Positions 12,183 through 22,353 of a DNA stretch of 52,014 nt are shown here, one piece after another; the first letter of the stretch is position 1, and each line of letters begins with the position of its first letter. Both the position numbers and the translations under genes were made by a program. This stretch comes from Paludibacter sp. GTDB taxonomy: Bacteria; Bacteroidota; Bacteroidia; Bacteroidales; Paludibacteraceae. The notes beneath the pieces are model-generated. The model was not told the origin of the DNA and did not search any database. It saw only the letters and a program-made list of their open reading frames with translations. The stretch covers positions 1 through 52,014 of the forward strand of contig JAIFKQ010000011.1 in the NCBI GenBank assembly GCA_020049515.1, in the 5' to 3' direction.

Positions 12183-13841
12183 ATGCACAAAAGCCAGAAT
12201 TATATTTTAGTACTTATTTTGTTAGTAATCAATTACAATGGTTGGTCTGTCAATAACATGACTAATGACAACTGTAAGTATGAAATTACAAACAGTATGC
12301 GCTACGTTGATGCAAATAATTTATCAATTAAACCTGGTGACACGATTTGTATTTTGGCCGGACCTCGCAGAGTGCTTCAATTAAAGAATTTTCATGGTGA
12401 CTCGCTAAATTATATAGTAATTAAAAACAGCGGTGGCAGCGTAGTGGTTGAAAACAAAGATGACACAGTGAGTTATAATTTTGGTATTTCTATTCAAAGC
12501 TGTTCTTACTTTAGATTTACAGGTACAGGTGCGCATGACTTGCAATATGGAATAAAAATACTTAAAACATGTCCAAAAGCTAGTGGATTAAGTATCGATT
12601 TATTAAGTACAAACTTTGAGATTGACCATATTGAAATTGCAAATACAGGGTTTGCAGGTATCTTTTCTATTTCGCAACCCACCTGCGATGAAATTGGAAA
12701 CAGGGGTAATTTTGTACAACGAAATGTAAGTTTTCACGACAATTACATTCATAATACCGGAGGCGAGGGAATGTATATTGGCCATTCGTTTTATACTGGA
12801 TATACTTCGGAAAAATGTCGCGAAAAAATTTTATACCCACATGAAATACATGGCATTAGAGTATTTAATAACAAATTGGATAGCTGTGGTTGGGATGGAA
12901 TACAGGTAAGTTGTGCTACATTGGACTGTGAGATTTACAACAATTCTGTAACCAACTACGGCACAAAAAACGAAGAAGCCCAAAAAGCGGGCATTCAATT
13001 AGGCGCAGGCACCACTGGAAAGTGTTACAGCAACGCTATTTTTAATGGCAGTGGGTCAGGTATAAATATTTTTGGATTAGGTGATAATCTAATATACAAC
13101 AATGTAATTATAAACCCGGGTTACTTAATTGACTCAATAAAAACGGCTTATGGAATTTTTTGCGATGATAGAGCTACAATTCCTGGGCGTTCGTTCAATT
13201 TTATAAACAATACAATTATTGCACCTCGAACGGATGGAATAAGAATATACAGTAATATTAGTGCGAATAATAAAATTTACAACAACTTGATTTTAAGACC
13301 TGGTTCGGCTAACAATTATAAAGATTATGCACAAAGCTATATTTACTCCAATCAAGATGTCAAAGTCGATATTTCTCATAATTATTTTTCACAAAATGCA
13401 CCATCAAAAACACAATTGGACAGCATAGAGAGTATTTTTAAATTCTCTTCTTTATTGCCAATATTTAGTAAGGGCTTAAATGTTTCTGAATTAGGTATTT
13501 TAACTGACTTTAATAAAAGCCTGCGACCCAAATACGGTAATTTTGATATTGGTGCATTCCAATATAGTACAGACGATAGCATTACTCAGAATAGCCCTTT
13601 GCAAAATATTTACATTTATCCCAATCCCAATGAGGGCGTATTTACAATTGCAAATAGCGAGTTGGGTCCAGTAAAAAAGGTTGTGGTGTATAATTCAGCT
13701 GGCACAAAAGTATTTGAAGATAGTCCATCAAACCACGAAGCATTAACATTTGACTTGAAAAGCATGATAGGAAAAGGATTCTATTATATAAACATTGATA
13801 CAGGTAAGAGTAAAAATACAAGTTTATTAATTGTAAAATAA
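12183..13841 (+). CDS. Secreted right-handed parallel beta-helix protein with T9SS C-terminal sorting domain
   Basis: Signal-like N-terminus, many 'YNN' beta-helix turns, C-terminal 'IYPNPNEGVFTIANSE...ISLLIVK'-type Por secretion domain. Confidence 0.85.
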   Translation: MHKSQNYILVLILLVINYNGWSVNNMTNDNCKYEITNSMRYVDANNLSIKPGDTICILAGPRRVLQLKNFHGDSLNYIVIKNSGGSVVVENKDDTVSYNFGISIQSCSYFRFTGTGAHDLQYGIKILKTCPKASGLSIDLLSTNFEIDHIEIANTGFAGIFSISQPTCDEIGNRGNFVQRNVSFHDNYIHNTGGEGMYIGHSFYTGYTSEKCREKILYPHEIHGIRVFNNKLDSCGWDGIQVSCATLDCEIYNNSVTNYGTKNEEAQKAGIQLGAGTTGKCYSNAIFNGSGSGINIFGLGDNLIYNNVIINPGYLIDSIKTAYGIFCDDRATIPGRSFNFINNTIIAPRTDGIRIYSNISANNKIYNNLILRPGSANNYKDYAQSYIYSNQDVKVDISHNYFSQNAPSKTQLDSIESIFKFSSLLPIFSKGLNVSELGILTDFNKSLRPKYGNFDIGAFQYSTDDSITQNSPLQNIYIYPNPNEGVFTIANSELGPVKKVVVYNSAGTKVFEDSPSNHEALTFDLKSMIGKGFYYINIDTGKSKNTSLLIVK

Positions 13842-14087
13842 TTGCATTTAGACTTAAATACTTTTTGTCTATTTGCTCACAATTTGAGAACAGACTGAGA
13901 AACTAAAAAATTATTGAATCAACTCATTTACATTTTTGCTCGTAATCAACACTATAGAACCTAAAGTGCCTTTTTTTTTGTATAATGAGGTTAATTAACG
14001 GCGAATAAGCAGGGCATAAAACAACTATGAAAGGCGAATTAATCAAGTTTGAAAAGATAACTTTAACAATCAACAAACAAATATATT

Positions 14088-15197
14088 ATGACAAGTAATA
14101 ACACACCAACAATTTTAATTATTGATGACAATCCAATGAATTTACTGTTAGCTTCAAAAATACTTGAGAATAACAATTATAATTTTGCTACAGCCGAAAG
14201 CGGACTGGAAGGTATTGCACTAATAAAAGAGGAGATTCCATCCTTAATTCTTTTGGACATAAATATGCCCGATATGGATGGCTATGAGGTGTGTAGGAAA
14301 ATAAAGGAAATAGAGAAATGGAAAGAAATTCCAATTATATTTCTTACAGCTCAAATTCATACCGAAAATTTAGTAGAGGGATTTGAAGCAGGAGGCGTTG
14401 ATTATATAACAAAACCCTATAAAAGCGAGGAGCTATTGGTGAGAGTAAAAAATCATCTTGAACTTGCTGCATCTCGCCGAACAATTTTGGAAATGAACCG
14501 CTCCAGAGATAAGGTTTATTCTATTATTGCACACGATATTAGGTCGCCACTATCTGGTATTTTAATGACTTTGGATACCATCGACCAAGGATACTTAAAT
14601 CCTAGCAGTGAAGATTTTAAGGAAATTATCCATCAGCTAAAAATTAGAACTCAAGATACTAGCACCTTGCTGACTAGCTTATTAAACTGGACTCGTACAC
14701 AAGATGAAACCATAGTACTTCACCCCAAAGAAACAAACATTAATCAATTGATTAATAGCTGTATATTACTATTAGAGGCCATGGCAATGAGTAAAAATGT
14801 GGTACTATTGATGGAAATAACAGATAATATTGATAGCTGGTGCGACGAGGTTTCAATCAATACAGTTTTTAGAAACATTATTTCTAATGCTATAAAGTTT
14901 ACGCCAAGCAATGGAAGCATAAGCATCAAAGCTAAAGCATTGGAATCGAGCATAGAAGTAACAATTGCTGATACTGGAGTAGGAATGCCTGAAGATGCTA
15001 TTCGAAAGATATTTGAAGAAAATCAGCATTATACAAGCTCTGGCACCAACAACGAACAAGGTACAGGCCTGGGCTTAATGCTAGTGAAAGATTTTGTGAA
15101 AAAGAATAATGGAAGTTTGCAAGTTAGCAGCATACTAAATGAAGGTACCACATTTAAAGTAACCTTGCCAAAAACACAAAGTGTAAATGGAAACTGA
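14088..15197 (+). CDS. Response regulator-histidine kinase hybrid (REC-HisKA-HATPase)
   Basis: 'ILIIDDNPMNLLLASKIL...LILLDINMPDMDGYEVCRKIK', 'YSIIAHDIRSPLSGILMTL', 'GTGLGLMLVKDFVKKNNG'. Confidence 0.95.
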   Translation: MTSNNTPTILIIDDNPMNLLLASKILENNNYNFATAESGLEGIALIKEEIPSLILLDINMPDMDGYEVCRKIKEIEKWKEIPIIFLTAQIHTENLVEGFEAGGVDYITKPYKSEELLVRVKNHLELAASRRTILEMNRSRDKVYSIIAHDIRSPLSGILMTLDTIDQGYLNPSSEDFKEIIHQLKIRTQDTSTLLTSLLNWTRTQDETIVLHPKETNINQLINSCILLLEAMAMSKNVVLLMEITDNIDSWCDEVSINTVFRNIISNAIKFTPSNGSISIKAKALESSIEVTIADTGVGMPEDAIRKIFEENQHYTSSGTNNEQGTGLGLMLVKDFVKKNNGSLQVSSILNEGTTFKVTLPKTQSVNGN

Positions 15198-16560
15198 ACT
15201 TTTAAACATACTAATTATTGATGATGATATAGTTTATCGAAGATTATCATCTTCAATTTTGCAAGAACGATTCAACGTTTTTACGGCCGAAGCACCTTCA
15301 GTAGGGTTTAACATACTGAAAACAAAAAAAATTGATTATGTCATTTGTGATTACAGATTGCCAGAAATGGATGGATTGGAAGTATTGGAAAGAATAAAAA
15401 CAGACTATCCTCATATTGAGATGATTATGATTAGTGATTCGGGCGACATGAATACAGTAATTGAAGCATTGCGCCGAGGAGCAGTGGATTATTTCAAAAA
15501 ACCATTTACGCCTGCCGATGTATGGATGTCGATAGAAAGAACGCAAAAATATGCTCAATTAAACAAGAAATATAAAGTTGAAAAAAACAAGAATACAATT
15601 TTAAAAGATGCAGTAGATAAAGAGTTTGGAGTAGAAATAATAGGAAACTCGCCCGAAATATATGAAGTACTTACCCAAATGCGAATGGTGGCTCAAACTC
15701 CAGATACGTCTGTACTTATACTTGGCGAAAGTGGAACTGGTAAAGAGCTGGTAGCAAGAGGAATACACAACTTAAGTAATAGAAGCAATGAAATTTTTGG
15801 AGCCGTAAATATGTCGGCTATACCAGAAAACTTATTTGAGAGCGAATTTTTTGGGCATAAAAAAGGAAGTTTTACGGGTGCCATTGCCGATAAAGCTGGC
15901 TGGTTTGAAAACACAAACAAAGGCACTTTGTTTTTGGACGAAATTGGAGAAATGACACCCGCCATGCAAGTTAAATTATTGCGGGTTTTGGAAGACAGAA
16001 CTTTTACAAAAATTGGAACTCAAAGCCAACAAAAGTTTGATACCAGAATAGTGGCTGCAACCAATAAACCGATAGAAGATATATCCAATGGCATCAATTT
16101 TCGGGTAGATCTTTTCCATCGGGTAGGCACTTTTATTATTTATTTGCCACCATTGCGCGAACGGAAAAGTGATATTGTGCTGTTGGCAAATCATTTTTTA
16201 AAACAATTTGCTCACAAAATGAAAAAAAACATTGATGATATTCAAAAAAACTCCATGCAATTACTTAGTGACTATAACTTTCCGGGAAATATACGCGAGC
16301 TGAGAAACATAATGGAAAGAGCTGTAATACTTTGTAATGGAAATGAGCTATTACCATCACATTTTTTAATGATAAACAATAAAATTAATTCCAATAAACA
16401 AAATGATTTGAACAACTTCGATTTAGAAGAAATAGAGAAAAATACAATCATTAAGGCGTTGATTAAAACAAACAACAACAAAACGGAGGCTGCAAAATTG
16501 CTGAATATTGAATGGAATTCATTACACAGAAGAATTCAAAAATATGGAATAGAATTATAA
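15187..16560 (+). CDS. NtrC-family sigma54-dependent response regulator (REC-AAA+-Fis HTH)
   Basis: 'NILIIDDDIVYRRL', 'GESGTGKELVARGIH', 'FFGHKKGSFTGAIADKAGWFE', 'GTLFLDEIGEM', C-terminal 'NNNKTEAAKLLNIEWNSLHRRIQKYGI'. Confidence 0.97.
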   Translation: METELLNILIIDDDIVYRRLSSSILQERFNVFTAEAPSVGFNILKTKKIDYVICDYRLPEMDGLEVLERIKTDYPHIEMIMISDSGDMNTVIEALRRGAVDYFKKPFTPADVWMSIERTQKYAQLNKKYKVEKNKNTILKDAVDKEFGVEIIGNSPEIYEVLTQMRMVAQTPDTSVLILGESGTGKELVARGIHNLSNRSNEIFGAVNMSAIPENLFESEFFGHKKGSFTGAIADKAGWFENTNKGTLFLDEIGEMTPAMQVKLLRVLEDRTFTKIGTQSQQKFDTRIVAATNKPIEDISNGINFRVDLFHRVGTFIIYLPPLRERKSDIVLLANHFLKQFAHKMKKNIDDIQKNSMQLLSDYNFPGNIRELRNIMERAVILCNGNELLPSHFLMINNKINSNKQNDLNNFDLEEIEKNTIIKALIKTNNNKTEAAKLLNIEWNSLHRRIQKYGIEL

Positions 16561-16602
16561 GATGTTTTTTTAGTTTTATACCCAAATAGGCGCATTATTA
16601 CT

Positions 16603-16616
16603 ATTCGTTTTCGAAT
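16603..16616 (+). promoter_or_regulatory. Putative activator site (UAS copy 1), attcg-tttt-cgaat
   Basis: Perfect inverted repeat, 89 bp before a -24/-12-like motif; same TTCGTTTTCGAA core as the copy at 17243. Confidence 0.4.
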
Positions 16617-16691
16617 ATAACAATGAAAAAACGAAGAGAAAATGAAAAGCAAATTACAGGTATAGTTCAATATATCAAATTGATACATAAT

Positions 16692-16707
16692 TGGCATTCA
16701 AATTGAT
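16692..16707 (+). promoter_or_regulatory. Putative sigma54-like -24/-12 promoter copy 1 (TGGCAT-N5-TTGAT)
   Basis: TGGCATTCAAATTGAT, 38 bp before the ATG at 16745; shared with copy 2. Confidence 0.4.
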
Positions 16708-16744
16708 TAATGGTAATTATCCAAATCAATAAAAAATTACCATT

Positions 16745-17176
16745 ATGAAAACTAATTATATAAACTCCGCCATTGCTTTTGTATTTATCATTACATTAAC
16801 TTCTTGTTATAATGATAACAACGTAATAAGTGAACCATATACTTTTACATCAACTGTTGACAAAACTACAAAAGAGTATCAAGTATCAATTATGGCTTTA
16901 AATAACGAAAATCTGCCAATTAGTGGTGTTGAAGTAAAACTTTATACTCAAAACCCACTGAATGCGAATGGGACTTTAAAGGCTGACAATGAAAATTATT
17001 TGATTCATAAAGGAATAACTAATGAGGGTGGCGTTTTCAATTGCTCAATAGCCCCTCAAACCAATGTGGATAGTTTAACTATTTATGCTACTCAAACTGG
17101 TGTTTCATCTTTACTTACAGTACAACTAAAAGATACTGAAATTAACGTACAAATTTGCTGTTGTACGTCTAAATAA
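16745..17176 (+). CDS. Small lipoprotein, paralog of the N-terminal domain of the downstream LruC protein
   Basis: Lipobox 'FIITLTSC'; 'GVEVKLYTQNPLNANGTLKADNENYLIHKGITNEGGVFNCSIAPQTNVDSLTIYA' parallels 'GVLISIYTQNPLDETGTLKPNSANYLMFKGITDASGLLESKLAPATTVDSLMILI'. Confidence 0.75.
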   Translation: MKTNYINSAIAFVFIITLTSCYNDNNVISEPYTFTSTVDKTTKEYQVSIMALNNENLPISGVEVKLYTQNPLNANGTLKADNENYLIHKGITNEGGVFNCSIAPQTNVDSLTIYATQTGVSSLLTVQLKDTEINVQICCCTSK

Positions 17177-17242
17177 TTTAGAATTTCTCAGTAGATATAA
17201 CAATGATGAATGTACTATATTGATGATTGCATATTTAAAAAA

Positions 17243-17256
17243 CTTCGTTTTCGAAG
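17243..17256 (+). promoter_or_regulatory. Putative activator site (UAS copy 2), cttcg-tttt-cgaag
   Basis: Perfect inverted repeat, 91 bp before TGGCAC at 17334. Confidence 0.4.
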
Positions 17257-17333
17257 AGTAACCCTCAAAAGTGAGACATTGAAAGCATGAAAATATACAA
17301 TTATATACCTGTATATCAAATAATTAAACAAAG

Positions 17334-17349
17334 TGGCACACAAATTGAT
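17334..17349 (+). promoter_or_regulatory. Putative sigma54-like -24/-12 promoter copy 2 (TGGCAC-N5-TTGAT)
   Basis: TGGCACACAAATTGAT upstream of ATG at 17398. Confidence 0.4.
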
Positions 17350-17397
17350 TATCCATTGAAAATAAACTTCTGAAAAAACATTCAAAAATTAAATATT

Positions 17398-19444
17398 ATG
17401 AAAACATTCAAAATTAAATTGCTAGTTATCACTGCTACTTTAGCATTTATTTTTACTTCTTGTTTAAATGAAAAAATAAATGAATTAAACATTTCAAATA
17501 CAGCTGCATTTGAGTTTAAAACCATCAAAGATGTAAATGTATCCATTACCACTTTGACAAATGATGACAAACCATTAGGTGGTGTTTTAATTTCAATTTA
17601 CACACAAAATCCATTAGACGAAACTGGCACCTTGAAACCAAACAGTGCTAACTACTTAATGTTTAAAGGAATTACAGATGCATCAGGCTTACTCGAAAGC
17701 AAATTGGCTCCTGCAACCACGGTTGATAGCTTAATGATTTTGATAAATCAGATAGGACTACCTAACTACCATGCTATTAAGCTCGAAAGCAACAATGTAC
17801 AACTAGTTGTAGGCGGAAAAGGTGCAAGCAATGTAAGAAGCAAGGTATCGGCAAGCACGTATGTAACAATTCCACCCACTGCATGGACTACAAACAATGA
17901 TTTTTTGGTACTTGGAACATGGACGGGAGCTGGAGTACCAAACTACTTAACAACAAAAGACATCATTGCAAGTGATTTCTTATCAGATGTAAATGCTTCT
18001 CTTCCAGAGCGTATTGGATTACCTGCTTCACACCCCGAATACTTTGACACACAAGATGATGGCAGCTTAGTACTGGAAAAAGATGCCGAAGTATGGGTAA
18101 CATTTGTTCATGAAGGAGCTGGGTATAAAAACTCGCTAGCATATTATACACACCCTAATGGTACTGCTCCAGCTTCAAAATCAGATATTAAAGATCAAAC
18201 AATTATCTTTCCAAACGTTTCATTTTTAAACTCGGGAGGTGGTTTAAGCACAGGTAATAAGGTTCAATTATTCTACTACAACCAAAACACCAAATTATAC
18301 ACCGACATTTTTCCTGCAGGTACAACCGTTTGTTGGATAATTAGATCAAATGCCTGGACTGGAACTACAGTGGGGGCAGGCTTCAATTCATTCTACTCTG
18401 ATGCCAGATTTAATCCAGAAAGTACAGAAGCAGCAAGAAAACACAACGTAGTATTGAAAGATGTAGGTCGCCAATTGTTCTTATTGGGTTTTGAGGATTT
18501 ACATAGAGATAATGGATCTGACAATGACTTTAACGATGCCGTATTTTATGCCACAGTATCGCCCTACACAGCAGTAAAAAGCATAATATACAAATCAATT
18601 GACTCGGTAAAAGATAGAGATAATGATGGAGTGCCCGATGCAGGAGATGATTATCCTGACGATGCAGCTAAAGCATTTAACAACTATTATCCTGCAATAA
18701 ATCAAAATGGTACGCTTGCTTTTGAAGACTTATGGCCAGGAAAAGGTGATTATGATTTTAATGATGTGGTGGTAGATTATAATTTCAATCAGATTACAAA
18801 TGCTCAAAATAAAACGACTGCAATTGATGCCAAATTAACACTAAGAGCTAGTGGAGCAAATAACAGCAATGGTTTTGCAATAGAGTTTAACACAAATCCA
18901 GACAATGTACTGTCTGCTACTGGTCAGAACCTTACTGAAAATATTATTAATCAGAACACCAATGGAACAGAAAAAGGGCAAGCCAATGCAGTTATATTTG
19001 CTTTCGACAACGCATTTAGTTTACTTAAACGGAACCAAGGATCTGGAAGTGTTAACACCGTTGCAGCCGAAAATTATGTTAACCCAGCAGTATTAAATTT
19101 AAAAATCACTTGCTCCATTTAATCCATTCATAATTATTAATACCGATAGAGGCCGTGAAGTTCATTTACCTGGAAGTGCTCCTACTACATTGGCCAACGT
19201 AAATTTATTTGGCACAGCAAATGATGATTCGAATCTTAACACAGGTAAGTATTATATGTCAGACAAATACCTGCCTTGGGCAATCAATATTCCTATTCAA
19301 TTTGATTATCCAGCCGAAAAACAAGACATCACTCAGGCATATTTAAATTTCAACAAATGGGTAGCCAGCAGAGGTTTCAATAATATGGATTGGTACAAAT
19401 CGAATAATGGATACAGAGATAATGACAAAATATATAGTAAATAA
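17398..19444 (+). pseudogene. LruC-domain surface lipoprotein, frameshifted near 19108-19114
   Basis: ORF 17398-19122 with lipobox 'LAFIFTSC', 'DLHRDNGSDNDFNDAVFYA', 'DNDGVPDAGDDYPDDAAKAFNNYYP...GTLAFEDLWPGKGDYDFNDVVVDY'; continuation in another frame APFNPFIIINTDRGREVHLPGSAPTTLANVNLFGTANDDSNLNTGKYYMSDKYLPWAINIP... Confidence 0.85.
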
Positions 19445-19482
19445 AAGGTTGGTATAAAAAAGGGTAATTAGATTAACAAGTG

Positions 19483-19524
19483 ATAATGTCAGATGTGCAA
19501 ATAAAACCGCATGTCTGACATTAT
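19483..19524 (+). terminator. Large hairpin downstream of the LruC gene
   Basis: ataatgtcaga / tctgacattat inverted repeat, extended by partially wobble-paired bases. Confidence 0.5.
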
Positions 19525-20020
19525 TCGTATTTAAACTAAAATGTAGTGAGCTGTCAGACATAAAAAATTTCAAAATTAGATAATAATCAACAGAATACTA
19601 ACACGTCAAAAGTAAAAGCGCTTTATTACAACGGATTACGCCTAAAGATGATGTTGTTAATTGTTATCTCAACCGTTTTTACACTCAAATTACATTATTA
19701 TATATCAACTAGATAACTTAAATAATAGCCTTCAAAACTTGACAAAAACGCCCCCCAATGTACAAACAAAACACGGAAAAGAATAGGGATAATATCAACA
19801 AGTATAACACAACAATATTGGTAAAAAGGAAGAGCATGGGAGCTATATTAACAGTAAAAATATTGAGTCAAAAAAAAAATATAAAAAAATATAGCAATTG
19901 ATAGTAGTAACATCAAAAATAATAACTATTTTTGATGATTAATACAATTATTACTTGAACGGAAAATGATTAAACCAATCAAGTTCTTCATTAAATCACA
20001 AATGTAAAACATAAAAGAAA

Positions 20021-20392
20021 ATGAAAAAGAAAATTTTAATTCTCGATGACAAAAGCGAGTTTCGCAGATTGACTAAATCTATTTTATCAAGTAAATACGA
20101 TGTAGAAAGTGCGGAAAATGGAATTGAAGGGCTTTCTATACTTCAAAATGGATATATGCCCGATTTAATTGTTACTGACTTAATGATGCCTGAACTAGGC
20201 GGAAAAGGTTTTGTAGAGCAAATAAAAAGTAGTGGAGCATTTAAAGATATTCCTGTAATTATTTTGTCGAGCATTGATAAAAGCGACGAAAAAATACAAT
20301 TAATTAATCTTGGTGCAAGTGACTACCTAGAAAAACCATACAATCCTGCCGAATTATTGGCTAGAATTGAAAACTTGCTCAAAAATAGATAG
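20021..20392 (+). CDS. Single-domain response regulator
   Basis: 'KILILDDKSEFRRL...PDLIVTDLMMPELGGKGFVEQIK...ILSSIDKSD...EKPYNPAELLARIENLL'. Confidence 0.93.
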   Translation: MKKKILILDDKSEFRRLTKSILSSKYDVESAENGIEGLSILQNGYMPDLIVTDLMMPELGGKGFVEQIKSSGAFKDIPVIILSSIDKSDEKIQLINLGASDYLEKPYNPAELLARIENLLKNR

Positions 20393-20481
20393 TATAAGTA
20401 ATATCATTTTTTGCTGTACATATTCTCTCACAAAGCAAATTGGCGTATTAACAAACAAGACTATCACAGAAATCTAACATT

Positions 20482-21594
20482 ATGAATTACAAAGGAATAT
20501 ATATTGGGAGCAATAAGTCTTTGGTTGACAAATTGACTAAAGAAAGTGATTTGATTAGTTTTTCTATGAGCAATCATTTAATGGATGCTGTAAAATCAAT
20601 GGACTCTATTGATTTGATTATTTACGAAGAAACTGAAATAACGAATGATTTGATTTTGATAAAAAATCTCAAGGAAAATCTTTCTAATAATAAGGTTGTA
20701 TTATTCGTAATAAATGAGAACTCGTATTCACCCGATTACATCAAAATTGGGGCACATGATGTTTTTCATTTTGATTCACACCCCAATGACATTGTAAAGC
20801 GATTCGAATTTATTTTTAAAAACTACGAAACTTTAAGTGGAAGAAAAACTGAAGTTCTTCAAACGTTTAAACTTCCAGTTTGGAAACGTACATTCGACAT
20901 CTTATTCTCTGGTGGATTACTTTTATTTTTGTTACCAATTTTCATAGTCATTGCTATACTAATACGATTAGAATCTAAAGGGAAAGTTTACTATGCTTCG
21001 CCTCGGGTTGGAACTGGATACAATGTATTTGGGTTTCTCAAATTCCGCAGCATGTACACCGATGCAGATAAAAAAGTGGACAGTATGATGAAAAATAATC
21101 AATACGCCAACGATGATTCTCATAGAGAGTTTGATGATTTGCATGAGAGTGGTCCGGTATTGATTGACGACGAAGGTTTTGTAAGGGAAGGTAAAATTAA
21201 AAAACAAAAAGCTATCAAAAGAGAAAATGCATTCTTTAAAATGGCCAATGATCCACGTATCACCAAAGTGGGCAGATTGTTAAGAAACACCAGTATTGAT
21301 GAATTGCCTCAACTTATAAATGTACTGAAGGGCGATATGTCGATAGTGGGCAACAGGCCTTTACCACTTTACGAAGCAGAATTAATTACTACCGATCAAT
21401 GGGCGAAACGATTTTTGGCACCCGCCGGAATGACTGGGCTTTGGCAAGTTACCAAACGTGGGGGTTCAAACGTTATGTCGGCCGACGACAGAAAACAGCT
21501 TGATATTGAATACGCTGAAAATTTCTCATTCTGGTACGACATGAAAATTCTGCTTAAAACAATTCCTGCCATGCTTCAACATGAAAATGTGTAA
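20482..21594 (+). CDS. Exopolysaccharide initiating sugar transferase with degenerate receiver-like N-terminus
   Basis: 'WKRTFDILFSGGLLLFLLPIFIVIAILIRLESKGKVYYASPRVGTGYNVFGFLKFRSMYTDAD', 'LRNTSIDELPQLINVLKGDMSIVGNRPLP', 'PAGMTGLWQV'. Confidence 0.95.
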   Translation: MNYKGIYIGSNKSLVDKLTKESDLISFSMSNHLMDAVKSMDSIDLIIYEETEITNDLILIKNLKENLSNNKVVLFVINENSYSPDYIKIGAHDVFHFDSHPNDIVKRFEFIFKNYETLSGRKTEVLQTFKLPVWKRTFDILFSGGLLLFLLPIFIVIAILIRLESKGKVYYASPRVGTGYNVFGFLKFRSMYTDADKKVDSMMKNNQYANDDSHREFDDLHESGPVLIDDEGFVREGKIKKQKAIKRENAFFKMANDPRITKVGRLLRNTSIDELPQLINVLKGDMSIVGNRPLPLYEAELITTDQWAKRFLAPAGMTGLWQVTKRGGSNVMSADDRKQLDIEYAENFSFWYDMKILLKTIPAMLQHENV

Positions 21595-21597
21595 TCG

Positions 21598-22353
21598 ATG
21601 AACCGCATCCTTTTTTTTATTATTCTTGGTTATTTTTACCCGTTAGGTCTTTTTGCTCAAAATGAGGTAAATAGTGATTCTACTACTAATCTGATGGCTT
21701 ACAATAAGTTTGTGATTCCAGTACTAGAGGACTGTATACAATTTGCTATGAATAATTCTCCACTACTTAAAGCCAACGATCAGCAAATTGAGGTATTGCT
21801 TGAAGAGATAAAAATAAAGAAAAAAGCATGGTTAGATTTTATACAGATTGAAGCAAATACCCGCTACGGTTTATTCAATCAGGTTTCTTTGACCCAATCA
21901 AGTGAAGTTTCAGCATCCGAAGTAGCATTACAATCAGCAAAAGAACAGTTTAATTATTTTGCAGGCTTAACGGTTAAGTTACCTTTGTCATATTTTGTTG
22001 CGAATAAAAGCGAACAAAAAATTATTAAGCTCAACATTCGTGAAATGGAGCTAAAAAAAGAAGATCTGAAAAAAGAAATTACCAGATTGGTTATTATTGA
22101 GTACTTTAAATTGAAAAACTTCAGTGAAATGCTAGAAGCCCAACAAAACAATTTACAAACTGCTCAAATCGATTATCTTAAAGGACGAAATGATGTAAAA
22201 TCTGGAATGATAGGAATGACTGAATATGCTGCCATTTCCAACGCTTATACTAAATCAATGGATGCATATATTTCAACAAAAAACAGTTATTATACTGAGT
22301 ATTATTTACTTAAAATGCTTACTGGGACAAATCTTCAAAAAGATAAAAAATGA
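21598..22353 (+). CDS. TolC/outer membrane efflux-like protein (short)
   Basis: Signal peptide; coiled-coil pattern 'LEDCIQFAMNNSPLLKANDQQIEVLLEEIKIKKKAWLDFIQIEANTRYGLF'. Confidence 0.7.
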   Translation: MNRILFFIILGYFYPLGLFAQNEVNSDSTTNLMAYNKFVIPVLEDCIQFAMNNSPLLKANDQQIEVLLEEIKIKKKAWLDFIQIEANTRYGLFNQVSLTQSSEVSASEVALQSAKEQFNYFAGLTVKLPLSYFVANKSEQKIIKLNIREMELKKEDLKKEITRLVIIEYFKLKNFSEMLEAQQNNLQTAQIDYLKGRNDVKSGMIGMTEYAAISNAYTKSMDAYISTKNSYYTEYYLLKMLTGTNLQKDKK

